From Callaeas wilsoni (lineage: Eukaryota > Chordata > Aves > Passeriformes > Callaeidae): DNA of 64,000 nt. The stretch covers positions 1 through 64,000 of the forward strand of contig VWPU01014813.1 of the NCBI GenBank assembly GCA_013398955.1, written 5' to 3'. Made by a program: the position numbers and the translations under genes. The notes under the pieces are model-generated. The model was not told where the DNA came from and ran no database searches. It worked only from the letters and a program-made list of their open reading frames with translations. Shown here piece by piece: positions 1 through 11,533 of this stretch (position 1 is the stretch's first letter; each line of letters starts with the position of its first letter).

Positions 1-793
<793 letters not shown>

Positions 794-816
794 ATCTGCA
801 TGGACAGATGTACATA

Positions 817-822
817 AATAAA
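817..822 (+). terminator. RPL17: RPL17 polyadenylation signal
   Basis: Canonical AATAAA, 24 bases after the stop codon. The very short 3' UTR is typical of ribosomal protein genes. Cleavage is expected around 835-845, upstream of the CR1 fragment that starts near 909. Confidence 0.85.
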
Positions 823-908
823 ACTTATAAAGTTTGGATCGCTTGTGTTGCTCTGCTGCAAGTTCTGAGCTGGCGCTGGGTGTTGCTGTGGGACAGGGGC
901 AGTGAATA

Positions 909-1128
909 TTGGAGTGTCCTAGAGTGGTTTGGCTGGGAGGCGATTTTAAAGTACATCCCGTTCCACCCCAGGGGCAGGGACACCTTCCGCTATCCCAGGC
1001 TGCTCCAAGCCCTGTCCAGCCTGGCCTTGGACACTTCCAGGGATCCAGGGGCAGCCACGGCTGCTCTGGGCAACCTGTGCCAGGGCCTCCCCACCCTCCC
1101 AGCCAAGAATTCCTTCCCAATACCCGAC
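909..1128 (-). mobile_element. CR1 LINE fragment, antisense, next to the C18orf32 promoter
   Basis: Read on the minus strand this is the 3' end of a CR1 retrotransposon: the GGATCCCTGGAAGTGTCCAA block, the GGAAGGTGTCCCTGCC block and a degraded 3' terminus at the low-coordinate end. It is truncated at its 5' side near 1128, directly before the CpG island. The open frames here come from the repeat and are not genes. Confidence 0.9.
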
Positions 1129-1149
1129 CTTCAAGCCGGGCCGGGTATT

Positions 1150-1520
1150 CCCGAGGGGCTGCCGGGGCCGTCCCCAGTCCGGGATAACCGGGAATCCTGG
1201 GCGTGTCCCCGCGCCGGGGGGGGCGGGGTCTGGCGGGTCACGTGCTGCACGCTGCCGCCTGCCATTGGCCGGAAGCACCGCCCCGGAAGCGCGGTGCCGT
1301 TCCGGTGCGGGCGCAGGTGGGTGCGGAGCGCCGGGAGCTCCGGGAGCGCCGGGAGCGGGGAATGATCCCTTCCCCGCATCCCACCTCGCCCTGCCCCCGC
1401 CCCCTCCCGCCGCCGCTCCGCACGGCCCGCGCGTGCCCGGCGGCGCCGGTAACCGGGGGCTCACGGGCTGTACCGGCCCCAACCGACCTCAGGGAGCAGA
1501 ACGGCAGCGTCTGACATAAA
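1150..1520 (+). promoter_or_regulatory. CpG-island promoter of C18orf32
   Basis: A strongly GC- and CpG-rich block between AT-rich flanks. It contains a GC box near 1220-1229, an E-box CACGTG (1239-1244), an inverted CCAAT box ATTGG (1264-1268) and two ETS-type CCGGAAG sites (1269-1275, 1283-1289). There is no TATA box. This is the usual make-up of a housekeeping promoter. It sits about 320-450 bp beyond the RPL17 cleavage site, so C18orf32 has its own start and need not depend on read-through from RPL17. Confidence 0.8.
1280..1316 (+). other. Probable non-coding exon 1 of C18orf32 (3' end)
   Basis: A consensus donor, CGCAG followed by GTGGGTGCG, lies at 1316/1317 immediately downstream of the ETS sites. 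It would splice to the acceptor at 3431-3432 just before the start codon. The 5' end of the exon cannot be read from sequence, so 1280 is nominal. Confidence 0.5.
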
Positions 1521-3432
1521 TCAGCCTCCTAGCCTGGCTCGCCCTTTATGGAAAGCGGGGAAAAGCGGGCGGTTTTGCCCGTGTAGCGTTTTCCGGCCGC
1601 TGGGAGCGGAGCCGTGCCGTGCCGAGGTTTGCCCGTCGGCGCTCGCCGTGCCGGCCGCGCTCACGGGGGCCGGCAGCGCCGGGGCCGCAGCCAGCAGCCT
1701 GCCGGACAAACCTGGCCGCCTTCTCACGCCTCTTCTTTTCCTTTTCCTTTCCCCGTTTTTGTTAACCAGGCGGCGGAGCATCACCGAGTCGCAGAAGGAG
1801 TTCATCAGGACGGTGTTCCACCCTGATCGCAGGGATCGCTGGTGCGTCAGGCGGAGGGTACGGATGGTTTTTCGGTCGGGAATCTGGACGTGGAGCGGCT
1901 GCAGAGACAACACAACACGTGCTGTTTCCCTAGGAGGGAGCATGGAGGGACAGGACACAGGGAAGGGCTTCCCAGTGCCAGAGGGCAGGGATAGATGGGA
2001 TATTGGGATGGAATTCCTGGCTGTGAGGGTGGGGTGGCCCTGGCACAGGGTGCCCAGAGCAGCTGTGGCTGCCCCTGGATCCCTGGAAGTGTCCAAGGCC
2101 AGGTTGCACAGGGCTTGGAGCAACCTGGGATATTGGAAGATGTCCCTGCCCATGGCAGGGGATAGAAGAAAATTATCTTGAAGGTCCTTTCCAACCCAAA
2201 TAATTCTATAATTATTTAATGAGTCTACAGCCTGAGATGTTCCCTCCAACCACTTTCTTCAGCTGCTGGATGAACCCACAACATTTTGCTGGAAATTTAA
2301 TATTTAGGAAGTTATGGGGGAGACAGTATCTGAAATTTTTTTTTTTTGTAAGTTTAAAGGATTAACTAATTTGTGTTGTTTCAATATAAGATTCCTCTCA
2401 GACTTCAGAGAGTAGATTTAAACTGTATTTGAAGCAGCCAGAACAGAAGCTGAAGCAGTCAGCAGGAAATTGATACTCTGTTTTTCTGCAGGGCTAAAAA
2501 TTTTCAGGATAGCTTAAAAAAAAGGCAAAACGGGTCCCTAGTGAAGTGTGCACATCTGCCTCTTCATTCTCCATCCTGGAAAGCTTTTGTTTTGCTTCTT
2601 GGTATGAGAATTGAGATGTCAGCAGCCTGGAGAGGGGCACCGTGAAGGGCAAAGTTGTGTGGCAGCAGAGTGTGTCTAATATATTGCTCATCAGCACTGG
2701 CAGGGACAGGTCTAGCCCTAATTAACTGCTTCCTCTCCCAGCTGGACCTCTCCGCCCCCGTGCTTTGGTTTTCTGCTTTTTCCTTTTAGCATAGACTCCA
2801 AGGTGCCGGTTTTGAAGACGTGTGGGGTTTCAGAGAGAGGGGATGGTTCATTTTCTGACAGCTAATTGTATGGGATCACGTGAGGGCAGGAGGAAGAAAG
2901 TAACCCATATTCTATTTCTCTCAAATCCTGGCTGGAATTCTCTTCCCCTCTCCCACTGTCCTGCCCTTCAGTGGTAGCAACCCACTGGATGGATTGGCTT
3001 TCTGCTGTCTAATTTCTCCTTAAACAAAAATGGATTAAGCAAAACAAACCCTTTGGACTCAATATAGCAAGAACCGGGCTAATATCTGCAGCTTGCTGCT
3101 TAAACTGTTTTTGTGTGGTTTAATCAAAAACCTTATTTCCTGAATTTGTTTTTCTTAGATTCATCTGTAGGACTGATGAATTAATAGCGAATTGGTTTGT
3201 TTTTTTTTGTTAAAACGGCAAGAACGCTCCCTGTGTTGGAGATTTTATAACATTGGAACACACAGCGTTTTTGAAACCTTAACAGGTTATTTATAATTAA
3301 AGAATAATATACGTTTGAGTATCAAATATGGGGTTTTTTTGTTATGTAAATACCGTTTTCTTAGCTTGCGGCATACAGACGCTGCCACCCTGAGCTGTTT
3401 TTTCCCCCCTCACCATCTTTGTGCCAGCACAG
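1317..3432 (+). other. C18orf32 intron 1
   Basis: About 2.1 kb. The first part is still CpG-rich, then comes a sense CR1 fragment (1939-2215), then AT-rich unique sequence with short T runs (for example 2337-2346). It ends in a pyrimidine-rich acceptor, GTGCCAGCACAG. I see no other gene. Confidence 0.6.
1939..2215 (+). mobile_element. CR1 LINE 3' fragment, sense
   Basis: It starts at GCATGGAGGGACAGGACACAG, carries the conserved TGGATCCCTGGAAGTGTCCA block and ends CAACCCAAATAATTCTATAATT, a decayed ATTCTATG-type CR1 terminus. The fragment is about 275 bp and 5'-truncated. Confidence 0.92.
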
Positions 3433-3438
3433 GAGTGA

Positions 3439-4390
<952 letters not shown>

Positions 4391-4486
4391 AGGAGTTAAT
4401 CCCTAAGGATTTTATTCCCTTGTGTCCAGTATGAACTGCTGATATTCCTCTCACTTTGAGACTTTTTTCTTTGCACATTTTAGCTG

Positions 4487-4492
4487 AATAAA
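4487..4492 (+). terminator. C18orf32: C18orf32 polyadenylation signal
   Basis: Canonical AATAAA about 97 bases after the stop codon, so the 3' UTR is roughly 120 nt. A TG/T-rich stretch follows at about 4515-4560. Confidence 0.8.
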
Positions 4493-5934
4493 AAACTTTA
4501 TTGCTTGCAGGAGAGAGTCTCTTTTGCTACTAAAATGGCAGCTGGCTCATTTGTTTATTTAAAATTTGAAAGCTTAAGTTCTTGTATTTTTCTCGCTGGA
4601 ACTACTTTTCGTCTACCATCTGTTTGGTGTGATTAGAGTTTAATTTAAATAACTTATGAATAAGTCTGTCTGTGGAAGGTAAATGTATCATAGCATCTTG
4701 ATGTCACTAAATGCTAGTGCAATACTTGAGGCTTTCACCGTAAAGGCTTTATCTGTTCTTGTTGAAGAACTGTGGACTGCATTGTGACAACAAAAGCTCA
4801 TTTATCTATGAAGAATTTAGATTTTTCTTGTCAAATCTATGGAGATAAAGGAATTATGCTACATACAAAATTTACGTAGCTTACTAAAAGCAGAAAGTCT
4901 TGATGTGATACTTCCCTTAATTATTTTCCGTGAACTATTATGCCTTTTTTTTTCCTGAAGAGGAGCAGCAGAGGCATGATGCAAGAGAATGTTGCTTTAT
5001 GTTCTGTTGTAGTGATTTTAAATGGTGCAGTTCTGGCTTTAAAAAAAGAACCCAATATAAAACTAAAACCTCTTTAACATGCTTGTGGAATTTTAATTCT
5101 AATAAACCAGGATTTTACCTAAAAATAAGTTGCTTCATACAATTATTACACAGAATCACAGAATTCTTAGTCTTCGGAGCTATAAATACTTCAAGTGGTG
5201 ACAAAGTCTTTGAAAACCTGGGGACAGGCCTCAGGCAGAAGGAGGTCCTAAAATGACTGAGTTCATGATAAACTGAACATGAGGAACTAAACTAAACATG
5301 ATGAACTAGGCAAGCTTTCAGAAGATGGAAGCATCCAGAAGATGGATTCTGCTGCTGACTTGCATCCCAGCTGTGAAGGGTTTTAAGTGTCCCTGTGCTT
5401 AGTAAGGAATAAAAGTGATGCTTCCTGCTTTTTCCTGTCTGCCAAACCAGGGAGCTCTTTAAAAGATTCAAAATGAAACCATTCCAGGAGTTTTGGATTG
5501 TTTACGATTTAATTTCCCTAACATCCTCCCTCAGGCAGGCCTAAAAATGCACCTTTTCATAAAGGCAGTCCTTGAACTGTTACTGCGGTCTAGTCTTACT
5601 CTTGTGACTGTGATTTCTCTCACCAGGTAATTAATTACTCCAGTATCTAATTTTGCCCACCCAGTGCCCCTGGTGAGGTGCCTCATTTCCTAGCAGTGCC
5701 TGGTTTGGTCAGGCCTGGTGTGGCTCGAGTTTCAGCAGTCACAGAGCCATGGCTTTGCAATGAGCTCAGTCACAGACGCCTCCGTGTGAGACCTGGATCC
5801 ATGCTGCTTGCTCTCCCTTAATGAGCGAGTCTCTTTGGACGTGAGTTTGGAATTGCTGTTTAACCAGCTCTTACCTCATCTTTGGAACATCACCCCCCGT
5901 CGAATCAGTGTATCACAGCTTTCTCCTACATCAG

Positions 5935-6440
5935 TGAATCCCAGGATCATTTAGGTTGGAAAAGACCGTGGAGTCCAACCTGTGACCAATCCTCACCTTG
6001 TCCCCAGCCCAGAGCGCTGAGTGCCACGTCTGGGTCTTCCTTGGACACCTCCAGGAATGGGGACTCCAACACCTCCCTGGGCAGCTCCAAGGCCTGAGCA
6101 CCCTTTCCATGGGGAAGTTCCTCCTGGTGTCCTCCTGGAACGGCACACCTTGAGGCTGTTCCCTCTCCTCCTGTCCCTGTTCCCTGGGAGCAGAGCCCGA
6201 CCCCCCCGGCTGCCCCCTCCTGTCAGGGAGTTGTGCAGAGCCACAAGGTCCCCCCTGAGCCTCCTTTTCTCCAGGCTGAGCCCCTTTCCCAGCTCCCTCA
6301 GCCGCTCCTGGGGCTCCAGCCCCTTCCCCAGCTCCGTTCCCTTCCCTGGACACACTCCTGCCCCTCCATGTCCTTGTTGTCATGAAGGGCCCAGAGCTGG
6401 ACACAGGATTGGAGATGCCTCAGTGATGCCCAGCCCACGC
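5935..6440 (-). mobile_element. CR1 LINE fragment, antisense
   Basis: It opens with GAATCCCAGGATCATTTAGG, the reverse of a CR1 3' end. It runs through the CCTCCTTTTCTCCAGGCTGA block to GAGCTGGACACAGGATTGG. About 505 bp. This subtype (TTGGAAAAGACC class) differs from the GGGACACCTTCC class found elsewhere in the window; the fragments at about 28.3 kb and 31.2 kb belong with it. Confidence 0.9.
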
Positions 6441-8261
6441 TGCAGCTCTGCAGCTAAACAAGAATTGATGTTCTCACATCCTGAGCGTTGCTGAAGAGAT
6501 TGTCCCTTCCGTGCTCTTTTAATGCACTGAGCATCTCATAAACAGGCCACAGTTTTAGAGTATATCCGCCTCTAAACAGCTGTGAACACAACAAAGAGCA
6601 CAGCAAGAGCTTTACTGGGGCTCCTTTAATCTGTAAATGTATTCAGTCAATTCATGAAGTCTGCATAATTATTTTTTTTTGTTATTTAGGATATAATTAC
6701 AGAAGGAAGTGCATTGGACAATAACAGAAAATAAAGTGTGTAGTAAATTAGACCGTAGGCTGCACCAGGCTTCCAGCTGTGTGCCAGCACCATATTTAAA
6801 CACCAGGCCTTCTGAAAAAACTGCAAAAATGAGAACAGGGAGATAATGCAAGTAAGATTACACGTTTGTGCTCTCTGGAATGGTGTCCCACTGCTTTTAG
6901 TAGCTGCAGTTAAACCCTGAAGCGAGCAATCTACATCACAAAACTTTCTGTAGGAGGCACTTCGCTGAAAGTCCTGCCAGGAGATTTGTGTTATAGCTCT
7001 TCTGTCCCTATTCTTTCTCAATAATAGGTCAATAATCCTGCTGTGTTCTGAATAGTTAAATAAAAATCAGGAGAAAGCAAAGGCCCAGGTCTGGGCAGGA
7101 GTGCACGAGACCATCTGCTGGGATGCAAAAGAGTGCACAAAACCTTCTTTAATAAAAATAAGCAGGCAGAAATTGAGGAAATCCTCACGTGAGGGAATAA
7201 TATTTATCAAGTGAGTTGAATTTAACTGAGAAATCTCCCATGTGCTCGTTACTCGCTAAAACAAGACTTACAAAAGGTTTAGGCACCCAATGGTGGCACA
7301 TGGACATCTACCAGAACTTCCTAGACCAAGCAGCAGCTTTATTTACTCTGACGACTTTTAGAAAATTTCAGAGTTGGCATCCTTAGGGGACCAAAGTACT
7401 GCAAATCTAGTCCTAAGTTCTTCAGCATTAAACCTGACTGGCTTTATTTAAATACTATTGAGGAAAGATCAATTAATCAATATTTGAAAAACTATCATTC
7501 AAATCAACTGATTTCAAGTATTTTTTTTCCTAGTAAGAAGGTCTGAATGGGATATGCTACCTTCTGTGTATTGGTTTGCACAGGTAGCTGGATTGTTAAT
7601 TGAAAGTTAACTGAAAAACGCATTTTAAGAAATGCAAGTATATGCCAAAAATTCTTAAATAAAAATTAATTAATTTATTGTTTTGATGGGCCTGATCCTG
7701 AAAGGAAGGGAAATTCTGGCATGTTAAACTGCTAGGAATGTCTCAACAGAAAACAAAGTTAAATTCTGGTCTAAGGACAGTATCATGCTATGCTGTCCTT
7801 ATGTAGCAGTCATGTCCCAGCTGAATTCTGGGAGCTGTTGGACATGCTGCTGAGGTTCAGTCCTCACAGTCATTCCTTCACGATTTCTGTACAATGGAGA
7901 ACATTATTGCTGAAAGAACAGTGGCTTCAGAGGTTGCAGGTAAAGGAAATGAAGAGAAATTTAATGTACACTTGGGTTAACTAAATCTCCTTCAGTGAGA
8001 AATAATTCTGTTTCATTGAACAGCCTAAGACATGAAAGAAGGGATTATCTTCTTTGTGCAGTTTCCTGGTTGTTAGAGAAAGCTTGCTGAACCAAATCAT
8101 ATTTTGGTTGTAGCAGACTGCCATTATTCCTGTTTCCATTGAACCTGGCTGCAGTAATTAAGTTGAAAAGGTCTAGAAGGCCATGTTTGCCCTGGTGATC
8201 CTTCTGCGTTAGAAAAGCTTTTAGATAATAGTGCTGTATCTTTCTTTCACTGTTGTTTTAG

Positions 8262-8385
8262 AGTCATAGCATGGTTTGGGTTGGATGGGGCCTTAAATCT
8301 CATCCCGTCACACCCTGTGCCATGGGCAGGGACACCTTCCACTATCCATGACTGCTCCCAGGCCCGTCCAGCGGGGCCTCTGGAT
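8262..8385 (-). mobile_element. Short CR1 LINE 3' fragment, antisense
   Basis: GAGTCATAGCATGGTTTGGG through GGCAGGGACACCTTCCACTA to the TCCAGCGGGGCCTCTGG region. About 125 bp, 5'-truncated, 3' end at the low coordinate. Confidence 0.85.
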
Positions 8386-8645
8386 GACAGTGAAACAGAA
8401 ATTGACGTGTTGTGAATAGATGTGTTCATACACACACAGACGTAGCCAGGCTTGTTTTTGGCACGAGGATTGCTCTACGACTCCGTTTATTTCAGCACAT
8501 GGTGTTTCATAGCCGTGCTGTTGGCCGTGCACCACCTCTGTGGCCGCAGCCGTTCCCACCACGGGCCATGTGAACAGGGGCCAAGCCCCACGCCAGGACT
8601 GCTGCTGCAGCAGTGTTTGCTGTGGCAATGCTTACGCAGGGTTTG

Positions 8646-8696
8646 TGCTGTTTGCAGATGTGCTGTTTGCAGATGTGCTTGTGCTGTTTGCAGATG
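8646..8696 (+). repeat. Three-copy 15-bp tandem repeat
   Basis: The unit TGCTGTTTGCAGATG occurs at 8646-8660, 8661-8675 and, after a 6-bp spacer, 8682-8696. All three copies are exact. The same segment read as protein gives short CKQH-type repeats in several frames, none with gene support. Confidence 0.9.
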
Positions 8697-9023
8697 TGCT
8701 GCTGGCATGCACAGCCCAGGGACAGGCGTGGGTAAGAGCCCAGATGGGGATTTGCTGTCACACGCCACGCAGAATGTGGGAATAAACTCAGGACTACACT
8801 GAGAGGGGTTTCCCTTTTCAGGAGCCAGCGGGTACCTTGGAAGCCGCTGTTGATGGCACAAACCCCACCTCAGAGATTAAGGTTACCCTTGGACAACAAT
8901 GATTCAAAGCAGCAGGAGGGCAGGATGAGGCCTGGTAAATCCTCCCGCCCTGAGACATCCACTGTTGGTCCCATTTGCTGGGCTCACCTCATGCCCCCAC
9001 TGAAAATGTGGGATGCAGGGTAG

Positions 9024-9652
9024 AGAATCAGAATGAATCCCAGAATAGTTTGGGTTGGAAGGGACCTTAAAGCCCATCCTGTGCCAGCCCCTGCCATAGG
9101 CAGGGACACCTTCCACTATCCCAGGTTGCTCCAAGACCCATCCAGCCTGGCCTTGGACACTTCCAGGGATCCAGGGGCAGCCACAGCTGCTCTGGGAAAC
9201 CTGTGCCAGGGCCTCCCCACCCTCACAGCCAGAAATTCCTTCCCAATATCCCATCTCTCCCTGCCCTCTGGCACTGGGAAGCCATTCCCTGTGTCCTGTC
9301 CCTCCATGCCTTGTCCCAGTCCCTCTCCAGCTCTCCTGGAGCCCCTTTAGGCACTGGCAGGGGCTCTGAGCTCTCCCTGGAGCCTTCTCTTGTGCAGGGG
9401 AACACCCCCAGCTCTCCCAGCCTGGCTCCNAACAGCCCCAGCTCTCCCAGCCTGGCTCCAGAGCAGAGGGGCTCCAGCCCTGGGAGCATCTCCGTGGCCT
9501 CCTCTGGACTGGCTCCAGCAGCTCCACGTCCTTGTGCTGTTGGAGCCCAGGGCTGGAGGCAGCTCTGCAGGTGGGGTCTCACCTGAGCGGGGCAGAGGGG
9601 CAGAATCCCCCCTGCCCTGCTGCCCACGCTGGGGGATCAGCCCAGGGCACGG
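9024..9652 (-). mobile_element. CR1 LINE fragment, antisense, abutting the DYM promoter
   Basis: At about 630 bp this is one of the two longest CR1 pieces in the window. Its 3' end (GAATCCCAGAATAGTTTGGG) is at the low coordinate, and the more internal CR1 sequence (GTGGGGTCTCACCTGAGC, then CTGGGGGATCAGCCCAGGG) faces the promoter. Around 9400-9465 it holds a tandem duplication of about 29 bp with an undetermined base (N) at 9430. Confidence 0.92.
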
Positions 9653-9654
9653 GG

Positions 9655-9960
9655 GTGTCATGGCCGCCATCCCGTCACTGACTACAACTCCCGTCGTGCC
9701 CCGCTCACCGCCCGGCGCGGGTTTCGCGCACGCGCAGCGGGGCCGCGCCGGCGACGTGGAGGCGGGCGGGGACCGTGAAGGGGCCGTGAGGGGACCCGGG
9801 AGCGGCACCGGCCGAAGCACTCCGCCACCGACCCCGCCACCGACCTCGGGCCCAGGGCACGGACGGTAAGCGCGGCCTCGGCGGTGCCTTCGAAGGGCAT
9901 GGGCGACGGGTGGACGCGGCGGGCGCCGGCTCCGAAGGGGGCCCCCGAGATCCCCCGGTT
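9655..9960 (+). promoter_or_regulatory. DYM: CpG-island promoter of DYM
   Basis: A dense CpG block without a TATA box. It holds ACTACAACTCCC (9681-9692) followed by GTCGTGCC, a good match to the ZNF143/SBS motif, and CGCGCACGCGCA (9725-9736), which fits the NRF1 consensus YGCGCAYGCGCR at every position. Both factors drive housekeeping genes. The island ends in a clear splice donor at 9866, which marks the first exon. Confidence 0.82.
9760..9865 (+). other. DYM: DYM non-coding exon 1 (3' end)
   Basis: CACGGACG followed by the donor GTAAGCGCG at 9866. There is no in-frame ATG linked to the DYM protein here; the start codon is in exon 2, as in human DYM. The 5' limit is nominal because the start site cannot be read from sequence. 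Confidence 0.65.
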
Positions 9961-10072
9961 GTCCCGACGTCACGGTCCCCTCGTGGCGCGGGCCTGTGTC
10001 GCGATAGATGAAGGGATGCCTTGCGTAATTCGACACCGGCGCTGCGGAGAGTTGCCGGGGCACCAGCACCCC

Positions 10073-10315
10073 CGTGTCCCCTCCCTGGCTGGGGCATCTC
10101 TAGGGATCCTTCACAGGGTTCCCGGGTTGTATCTGTGTCCCTTAGGGATCCAGGAAGCGATCTCTCGCTGGGTCTCCTGGATGTCCTTGTGTCCCTTAGG
10201 GATGCAAGGATCCTTGCCAGGGTTGCCAATGTGTCCATTTATCCAAACCTTGAGTGCTCACTGACAGGGATCCTGTGATTCCTCAGGGTCCCTGGGATGT
10301 CCCTGTGTCCCTTTA
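10073..10315 (+). repeat. Degenerate GC-rich minisatellite in DYM intron 1
   Basis: Recurring TGTGTCCCTTAGGGATCC-like units. Near-exact copies start at 10134 and 10188 (54 bp apart), and weaker copies lie around 10073 and 10300. GGATCC/GGATGT words recur between them. It sits at the edge of the CpG island. Confidence 0.6.
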
Positions 10316-10638
10316 AGTGTGCCCACGACTGGAAAGCCAGAGGTTCACACCAATATTTTTCTTTTGTGCTCTTAATGATATTTATTGTTCTTGACTAGAT
10401 GAGAAATTGACTCATTTTCCATCCTGTTCTTGAGAACCAGAGGCTTTTCTGGCCGTCTGAAGCATCTCAGATCTGCTGGGGCTCACTCTGCCTCCTCACT
10501 CATATCACATTGTTTTCATACTTATGAATAATATTTTTTTTTTTCAAAAGTGAGACATATTTTAGTTTAAAATTGAATTGGTATCTCACCTTAGTTGCCA
10601 GGCTTTGTATTACCTCATATCCCTTCATACCAAACACT

Positions 10639-10666
10639 GTTTGTTTGTTTGTTTGTTTATTTATTG
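10639..10666 (+). repeat. (GTTT)n simple repeat
   Basis: Five GTTT units followed by TATTTATTG. An ordinary microsatellite. Confidence 0.9.
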
Positions 10667-11290
10667 TTTTTAATCTCCTGTGCTGGGCGTAGGGAGTTTG
10701 TGGGGCTGTAATCTGATTTTTTCTCTCTCCTGTGCCGAGGGATAACATGCTGGGCTGCAGCTCTAATCGTTGTAGGTATTTACCAAAGTAAGTAAGCTGT
10801 TGGTATTTCCATCACGGATTGCTTTTGGAGTGCAGGGGAGTGGAAAGAGGCTCCCGGGTGGTTGGGCCCAGTGTCCCAACGCAGGGTTGTGTAATCCCAC
10901 GTTGTGTCAATTCCCAACTGAAAAACGTTCATGGTGCTCCCGTTGGGTCAACTAGAAAATCGGCATTGCTCCTTAGATTGCCAGGAGCTCGGGAAGGCCT
11001 CGTGCTGTCCTTTCCATGGGCTGTTTTCTCCTTTCACCGCTGCTGCATCAGCAGAGGCCCGTGGACAGCCCGGGGAACGATGGACCCAGCTCAGCACTCT
11101 CACCTGGCTGCAGCATCCGTCAGCTCCTCCTCTTCCAGTCCCGTGCTGATGTTTTACTAGCAGAGCTTCTAGTCCCTCATATTTCCCGCTAAATCGGTAA
11201 AAAAAGTACTTACAGCAAATTATTGCTGAACTCAGATGGCTCTGGTGCTTCTTTCCAGAGATTTTATCAGATTAAGAGAAGATCCTGAGA

Positions 11291-11533
11291 TCATAGAATC
11301 TCGGACTGGTTTGGGTGGGAGAGGACATTAAGGATCATCCAGTTCCATCCCCTGCCATGGGCAGGGACACCTTCCGCTATCCCAGGGTGTTCCAAGCCCC
11401 ATCCAGCCTGGCCTTGGACACTTCCAGGGATCCAGGGGCAGCCACAGCTTCCCTGGGCAACCTGTGCGTCCCCACCCTCACAGCCAAGAATTCCATCCCA
11501 ATATCTAATCCAAACCTGCCCTCTGACAGTTTC
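11291..11533 (-). mobile_element. CR1 LINE 3' fragment, antisense
   Basis: It starts TCATAGAATCTCGGACTGG (reverse of the CR1 3' terminus), continues GGCAGGGACACCTTCCGCTA and the CCAGGGATCCAGGGGCAGCC block, and stops near CTGCCCTCTGACAGTTT. About 240 bp. Confidence 0.92.

Larger units (their letters stand above)
4515..9023. other. Intergenic region between C18orf32 and DYM
   Basis: AT-rich unique sequence with two CR1 fragments (5935-6440 and 8262-8385) and a 15-bp tandem repeat (8646-8696). The open frames here, such as 4930-5256 (+) and 6686-7021 (-), have no recognisable domain, no family match I know and no promoter signal, so I do not call genes. Confidence 0.6.

Noticed and set aside
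1521..2249. Minus-strand ORF of 242 residues
   Set aside because: A shadow of the CR1 fragment at 1939-2215 and GC-rich intron 1 of C18orf32; no recognisable domain and no promoter in that direction.
8904..10069. Long ORFs (200-240 residues) on both strands
   Set aside because: They lie in CR1 and CpG-island sequence. GC-rich sequence has few stops, the frames cross repeat borders, and no protein domain is visible.
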